A stretch of 64,000 bases of DNA from Sordaria brevicollis. Its lineage: Eukaryota > Ascomycota > Sordariomycetes > Sordariales > Sordariaceae. Both the position numbers and the translations under genes were made by a program. Under the pieces are notes generated by a model, which saw nothing but the letters and a program-made list of their open reading frames with translations, was not told the DNA's origin and ran no database searches. The stretch spans positions 992,001 through 1,056,000 of the forward strand of contig JAUTDP010000013.1 of assembly GCA_033439795.1 (NCBI GenBank), in the 5' to 3' direction. Shown here piece after piece: positions 58,905 to 64,000 of this stretch (positions are counted from its first letter, which is position 1; the number at the start of each line of letters is the position of its first letter).

Positions 58905-59446
58905 GAATGTGGGGAAATCGTACGAGAGAGGGAAACTACTACTCGAGTAGGAGGAGACTTACGATATCGTGGCGATTTAAGAGCCGGGTAGGAATTTGAA
59001 CGAGGATATTTATCATCTACGGGGCGGTAAGTATATCGGAGTGGATTATTTAGAAAAGGGGAGGGCGGTTATTTATATAAATAAGAGATAGAACCTTAAG
59101 GATTTAAACTTCCGCGTTGGAAAAGATTGGGCCTCTATAACGTTTAAGAATTTAAAGGAGCTATTAACCGTCTATTCGATTTATTCCCCTATTAAAACGT
59201 ATAGAATACTAAAATACGAATAAGGGTCTCCCTTCCTCGAATTCTTCGAAGAAAAACCCCCGGCGAGATATTAAATTATAGCCGTTGGAAATTTTAACTT
59301 CTATTATCCTAATTAGGATTTAGAGAATAGGATTAGCCTAAAAGCCGAAAAATTCCTTATATAAATATAATAGTAACGTATATAATTCGTTACTTTTAGA
59401 AGGGAGTTAACTTATATAAGTAATATAATATGGGAAAAGAGAAATA
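58905..59446 (+). mobile_element. LINE H, endonuclease fragment, lightly mutated
   Basis: About 540 bp of ORF2's N-terminal endonuclease. In one frame it reads YDIVAI*EPGRNLNEDIYHL (the DIVAIQEP block with CAA to TAA), GKYIGVDYLEKGRAVIYINK, VGKDWASITF, YSPIKTYRIL, and VGNFNFYYPN*DL. Only about seven stops occur before 59380, so it is the best-preserved endonuclease in the window and keeps several TpG/CpA (aatgtgggg, atcatctac). It is cut at 59446 by LINE I and begins abruptly against the unknown ORF. It may come from a copy with a shorter RIP history. Confidence 0.8.
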
Positions 59447-61334
59447 AAGTAAGATTCTTATTCCTTAATTAAATCTATAGCGCCAATATAGTATAGGGTT
59501 TATTTCCGATTCCCCGTAGGATAAAACCGTAGGCGTTAAACGCCCCGGATAAAAACCCCGGCTATATTTTTCGGCGCGGATTTATCCGCGCCGTTTCTTC
59601 GGCGTTCTATAATCGCGGTATATATTTACTATTAACGTAATTAATATCCGTCTTATCCCTTCTATTTACCGTTGCGTGAAAATATTAAACCGTTTTACCT
59701 TCTTAATCCGCCGTTTTATTTCTTATTTATTATTATTTTCCGCTTTCTATTCCCCCGCTTATTTACCCTTTTAACCGCTTTTAAATTTCCTACCCGTTAA
59801 ATTTTCCTTTATTCTTTTTATTTTTTTCTTCCTTTTATTATAATTATATTTCTATTATAATTTATATTAATATAAAAATTTCCTTCCCCTAAATATAAAA
59901 ACCCTTTATCCCCCCGGGTCTTTTTAAATTTTTCTTTCTTTTAATAATAATAATCGATTCGAAATAATTACTCCCTATTAAAAATATATTAAAGCGTTCC
60001 GTAAAATAATAAAAATTTCTAATAAGGATAAAGGCGAAAATTTATTTCCCTTTTACCCTTCTTCGCTGACCTTTATATTTAATACGGTTAATATTAATAT
60101 TAAAATTAATTTCGAACGTATTATTAAACGTTTTATTAATAATAAATTCTTCTATATATTAAAAAAAGGGTAAATCCTCCCTTTATTACGTTCTATCCTT
60201 ATATTAATTTCTTTAAAGTTATATCCGTATTCCCCCGTATTTTATTTATACTTTTTAATTAATTAAAACCCTTCTCTCCTTTTTAACCGTCCCGGGTTAT
60301 AATATTTATATAAAAATTATTATTAAATTAATTTACTATATTTTTAATTACCCGAATAAATTATTATCTTCTATATTATTAACGTTTCTTATTTTAATTC
60401 GTCTTTAAATAAATTTAATTAAATTATTTAATATATTTTAACGGTTTTGCGTTATATAATCGATATATTTTATAATTTTTACAATTTTTATAATATTTTT
60501 TAAAAAAAGGTTATTAATAAAAATTTAATTAACCGCGAATTCTATAATTATTTTATCCGCTTTTATATTATTATTAAGGAATTTATTAATACGATTCGCC
60601 TTCGCTTTATTAACGACGGCTTTATTAGTACCTTAAAGTAATTTATTCACTATAAAAAATAATCGGTTAACAATTACCTTTAAAAAGGCTATTACGAATT
60701 TTTCCTTTTTAATAAAGATAATTTAATTGGCGGTTATATTCCTTTAAATAATATCCTTTATAATAATAGTAATAATTTACCCTATAATAATAATAGTAAT
60801 TTATTTCATAACGGTAATAATAGAATTCCCCTAAATAATAATAATATTCGTATACCTTCCCGTAGTAGTTCTTTAATAAAAATTAATTCGCCGATTATTC
60901 ATCCTACCGGTCCTATTCTTATTAATAATAATTAATTTATTTAACGTTAATTCGTAATTAATATTATACGTTAGTATATTCGTTAATTCGACGAATAGAA
61001 TCGTTTATTCGCTAATAATAATAAAATATTAAAGGTTTTAATTAATTGTAAAAAAAAGTAATAATTAAATAAATTATCGCCTTTATAGCCCGATAAACTC
61101 TTAATTAAATAGAAATTCTCCCCCATTTTTATTCTAATATATTAATAAATAAAAGTAAAAAAAAAGGAAAAAAAGAAAATTAAAAGTAACGAATAAATTC
61201 GTTTTACCGCTCCTCTTTTAATTTAATTGTTAAATAGTATTTATTTAATCGTTTTAACCGAAGTATTTATAATAAGATTCTTTCGGCTTTAATTCTATCG
61301 TTTAAATAAATTTAAAATTATTCTTACGTTTATA
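59447..61334 (-). mobile_element. LINE I, 3' 1.9 kb
   Basis: Minus-strand copy entered at its 3' end (aagtaagattcttattcctt) after cutting LINE H. It has a perfect 3' stem at 59573-59592, the 3' region and the Tyr-rich repeats (~60765-60830), and extends into the very end of ORF2 (zinc-finger downstream sequence near 61200-61330). LINE J then interrupts it; the rest should lie right of the window. Confidence 0.82.
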
Positions 61335-64000
61335 AAAGTAAGATTCTTATTCCTTAATTAAATTTATAGCGCTAATATAGTATGGGGTCTATTTCCAATT
61401 CTCCGTAGGATAAAATTATAAGCGTTAAGCGCCCCGGATAAAAACCCCGGTTATAATTCCCGGCGCGGACCTATCCGCGCCGCTTCTTCGGCGTTCTACG
61501 ATCGCGGTATATATTTACTACTAATGCGATTAATATCCGTCTTATCCCTTTTATTTATTATTACGTAAAAATATTAAACCGTTCCGCCTTTTTAATTCGC
61601 TATCTTATCCCTTTATTTATTACCGCTTTCCGCTTTCCGCTCCCTTACCCGTTTACTTTTCTAATTACTATTAAACTTCCTAATTATTAAATTTTCCTTT
61701 ATTTTTTTTATCTTTTTCCTCCTTCTATAACGGTTATATTTCTATTATAATTTATATTAGCGTAAGGATTTCCTTCCTCTAAATATAAAAACCCTCTATC
61801 CCCTAGGCTTTTTTAAGCTTTTCTTTCCTTTAATAATAATAATAATCGATTCGAAATAGCTATTCCCTATTAGAAACGTATTAAAATACTTTATAAAATA
61901 ATAGAAATTTCTAATAAAAATAAGGGCGAAAATTCGTTTCCTTTTCGCTTTCTTTTATTAACCCTTATATTTAATATAATTAATACCGATATTAAAATTA
62001 ATTTCGAATATATTATTAGACGTTTTATTAGTAATAAATTCTTTTATATATCGGAAAAAGGGTAAATCCTCCCTCCGTTACGTTTTATCCTTATATTAAC
62101 CTTTCCGAAACTATATTTATATTCCCCTATATTTTATTTATACCTTCTAATTAATTAAGGCTTTTCTCTCTTTTTTAGCCGTTTTTAATTATAATATTTA
62201 TATAAAGGCTATTACCGAATCGATTTACTATATCTTTAATTACCCGAATAAATTATTATCTTCTATATTATTAATATCTTTTATTTTAATTCGTTTTTAA
62301 ATAAATTCAATTAGGCTACTTAATATACTTTAACAATTTCGCATTATATAATCAATATACTTCGCGGCTTCTACGATTTCCGTAATACTTTTTAAGAGAA
62401 GGTCGTTAATAAAAACCCGATTAATAGCGAATTCCGTAATTATTTTATCCGCCTTTATATCGTTATTAAGGAATTTACTAATATAATTCGCTTTCGCTTT
62501 ATTAACGATAATTTTATTAGTATTTTAAAATAGTTTATTCGCTATAGAAAATAATCGGTTAATAATTATTTTTAAAAAAATTATTATGAATTCCTCCTTT
62601 CTAATAAAGATAATTTAATCGGTAATCGTATTCTTTTAAATAATATCCCTTATAATAATAATAATAATTTGCCCTATAATAATAGTAATAATTTATTTTG
62701 TAGTAGTAGCGGTAGAATTCCCCCGAATAATAATAGTATTTGTATACTTTCTTATAATAATTCCCCGATAGAAATTAATTCGTTAATTATTCGTTTTACT
62801 AATCCTATTCCTATTAATAGTAATTAATTCATTTAGCGTTAATTCGTAATTAATATTATATATTAGTATATTCGTTAATTTAATAAATAGAACCGTTTAT
62901 TCGCCGATAATAATAAAATATTAAAGGCTTTAATTAATTGTAAAAAAAAATAATAATTAAATAGGTTATCGTTTTCGCGGTCTAATAAATTCTTAATTAA
63001 ATAGAAATCCTCCCCTATTTTCGTTCTAGTGTATTAATAAATAAAAGTAAAAGAAAAGGAAAAAAAGAAAATTAAAAATAGCGAGCGAATTCGTTTCATT
63101 ACTCTTTTTTTAATTCAATTATTAAATAGTATTTATTTAATCGTCCTAACCGAAATATTTATAATAAAATTCTTTCGGCCTTAATTTTATCGTTTAAATA
63201 AATTTAAAATTATTTTTACGTTTACGGCTAATTAGTTATTACGAATTACGTATTTATTATTTAGAAATATTCGAATATAATATAGTAAAACGTTTCCCGT
63301 TTTAATCCGTATAAATAAATAGGGGTATCGACGTTAAGGATTCTCTTTTAGAAAAGGAAAGCCCTAAGGCTAATTACCTCTATTCTCGTTTAAACGAGGA
63401 GGGAGTTTTTTACTTTCGTTAATAGATAATAATCTTTATTATCCTTCGAAAATTAGGTTCTTTTCCGCTTCTTTTTTTTTTAACCGATTATATATTATTT
63501 TATTATAATATCGTTAAATTTCGGGTCGAAGTTAATAATTATAAATTTATATTATTAACCTAATTTAATTATTATTATTATTAATTAATAATTATAGCGC
63601 AATATTTATTTTCTTTTTATAACGTTCTTTAATTATATTTTTCGATCGAGGGTTAAAAGTTCCGGCAATTATAATAATTAAATAAGTACGCCTATTACCG
63701 GGGGCGGTCCCGCTATAATTACTATAAAGTTCTCTATTAGTATTTATTCCTCCGCCTATTTAATTTTAACGGTATTACTTTCCGATTTATTAATAAATAA
63801 TCGACCTTTTATTTATTTTATTTAAATATAATTAATTATTTAAATTACTATTCTTCGGACGAATTTAACCTAATTTATATAAGCGAATTTTTCTTCGAAA
63901 GCCTTTACCCGCTTATTAAAATAGAGGTCGAATAGTGGGTAAAAAATTTCCGTTTTAAAATTCTATATTAGTATAACTTTATACGCCCCGGCGACGATTT
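61335..64000 (-). mobile_element. LINE J, 3' 2.7 kb (continues beyond window)
   Basis: Minus-strand copy starting at a 3' end (aagtaagattcttattcctt) inside LINE I. A perfect 3' stem lies at 61462-61481. Going up: 3' region, Tyr-rich repeats (~62650-62710), ORF2 zinc-finger region (~63260-63340) and the part of ORF2 downstream of the RT core to the window edge, including the NKRV-type block near 63900. RT motifs A to C are outside the window. Stops are frequent. A TSD cannot be tested. Confidence 0.85.
63100..64000 (-). pseudogene. LINE J ORF2 C-terminal remnant
   Basis: Minus-strand C-terminal part of ORF2 only. It includes the block after RT that reads PLFDLYFNKRVKAFEEKF-like near 63940-63885 and the zinc-finger module near 63340-63260, with Tyr where Cys and His are expected. 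The imperfect palindrome at gcgagcgaattcgtttc (63081-63097) lies at the end of the frame, as in the other copies. The polymerase core and endonuclease lie outside the window, so function cannot be judged from here; stops show that this part at least is dead. Confidence 0.75.

Noticed and set aside
1..64000. A novel defence, biosynthetic or other multi-gene system
   Set aside because: No intact gene cluster is present; all coding signals are decayed retroelement frames or one unidentified broken ORF.

Overview
This window looks like repeat-induced-point-mutated (RIP) heterochromatin from a filamentous ascomycete (Pezizomycotina). It is very AT-rich. By eye, CpA and TpG are almost absent, TpA is in excess and CpG survives, which is the footprint of C-to-T mutation at CpA on both strands. 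Nearly every stop codon is TAA or TAG standing where Gln or Trp is expected, and Cys/His ligands have become Tyr. I found no intact gene, tRNA, rRNA or CRISPR array. Species cannot be told from this sequence alone.

Almost everything belongs to one family of non-LTR retrotransposon (LINE). It has a gag-like ORF1, an ORF2 with AP-type endonuclease, reverse transcriptase and a C-terminal zinc finger, a long 3' region, and a short TTAC-repeat tail instead of poly(A). It looks like the Tad/I-type elements of fungi. Six copies (A, B, C, D, F, G) are full length at about 6.97 kb once inner insertions are subtracted. Others are fragments cut by later insertions or by the window edge.

Layout. 1-10820: 3' parts of three plus-strand LINEs (X1, X2, X3) and a minus-strand Ty3/gypsy-like element (1025-4453). 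Each is interrupted on its left by the next, as in a four-level nest whose other half lies outside the window. 10823-11177: two short minus-strand LINE scraps. 11194-18586: LINE A, carrying a 413-bp MITE (14037-14449) that has not been RIPped. 18587-20020: LINE W fragment. 20021-58904: an older minus-strand reading frame of unknown function (segments 20021-20116, 27109-28772, 58302-58904) blown apart by insertions. LINE B (20117-27089) has a 19-bp target-site duplication (TSD). LINEs C and E used the same 14-15-bp target. LINE D sits inside C. LINE F (minus) sits inside E, and LINE G sits inside F. 58905-64000: a poorly mutated LINE endonuclease fragment (H), then minus-strand LINEs I and J, with J inserted into I.

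The TSDs give a relative chronology: unknown ORF, then E, then C and F, then D and G, with B independent. The sequences that escaped RIP (the MITE, the gypsy LTR and a 77-bp junction piece) are the most unusual parts of the window. No functional multi-gene system was found. The interest lies in the insertion history and in what RIP spared.
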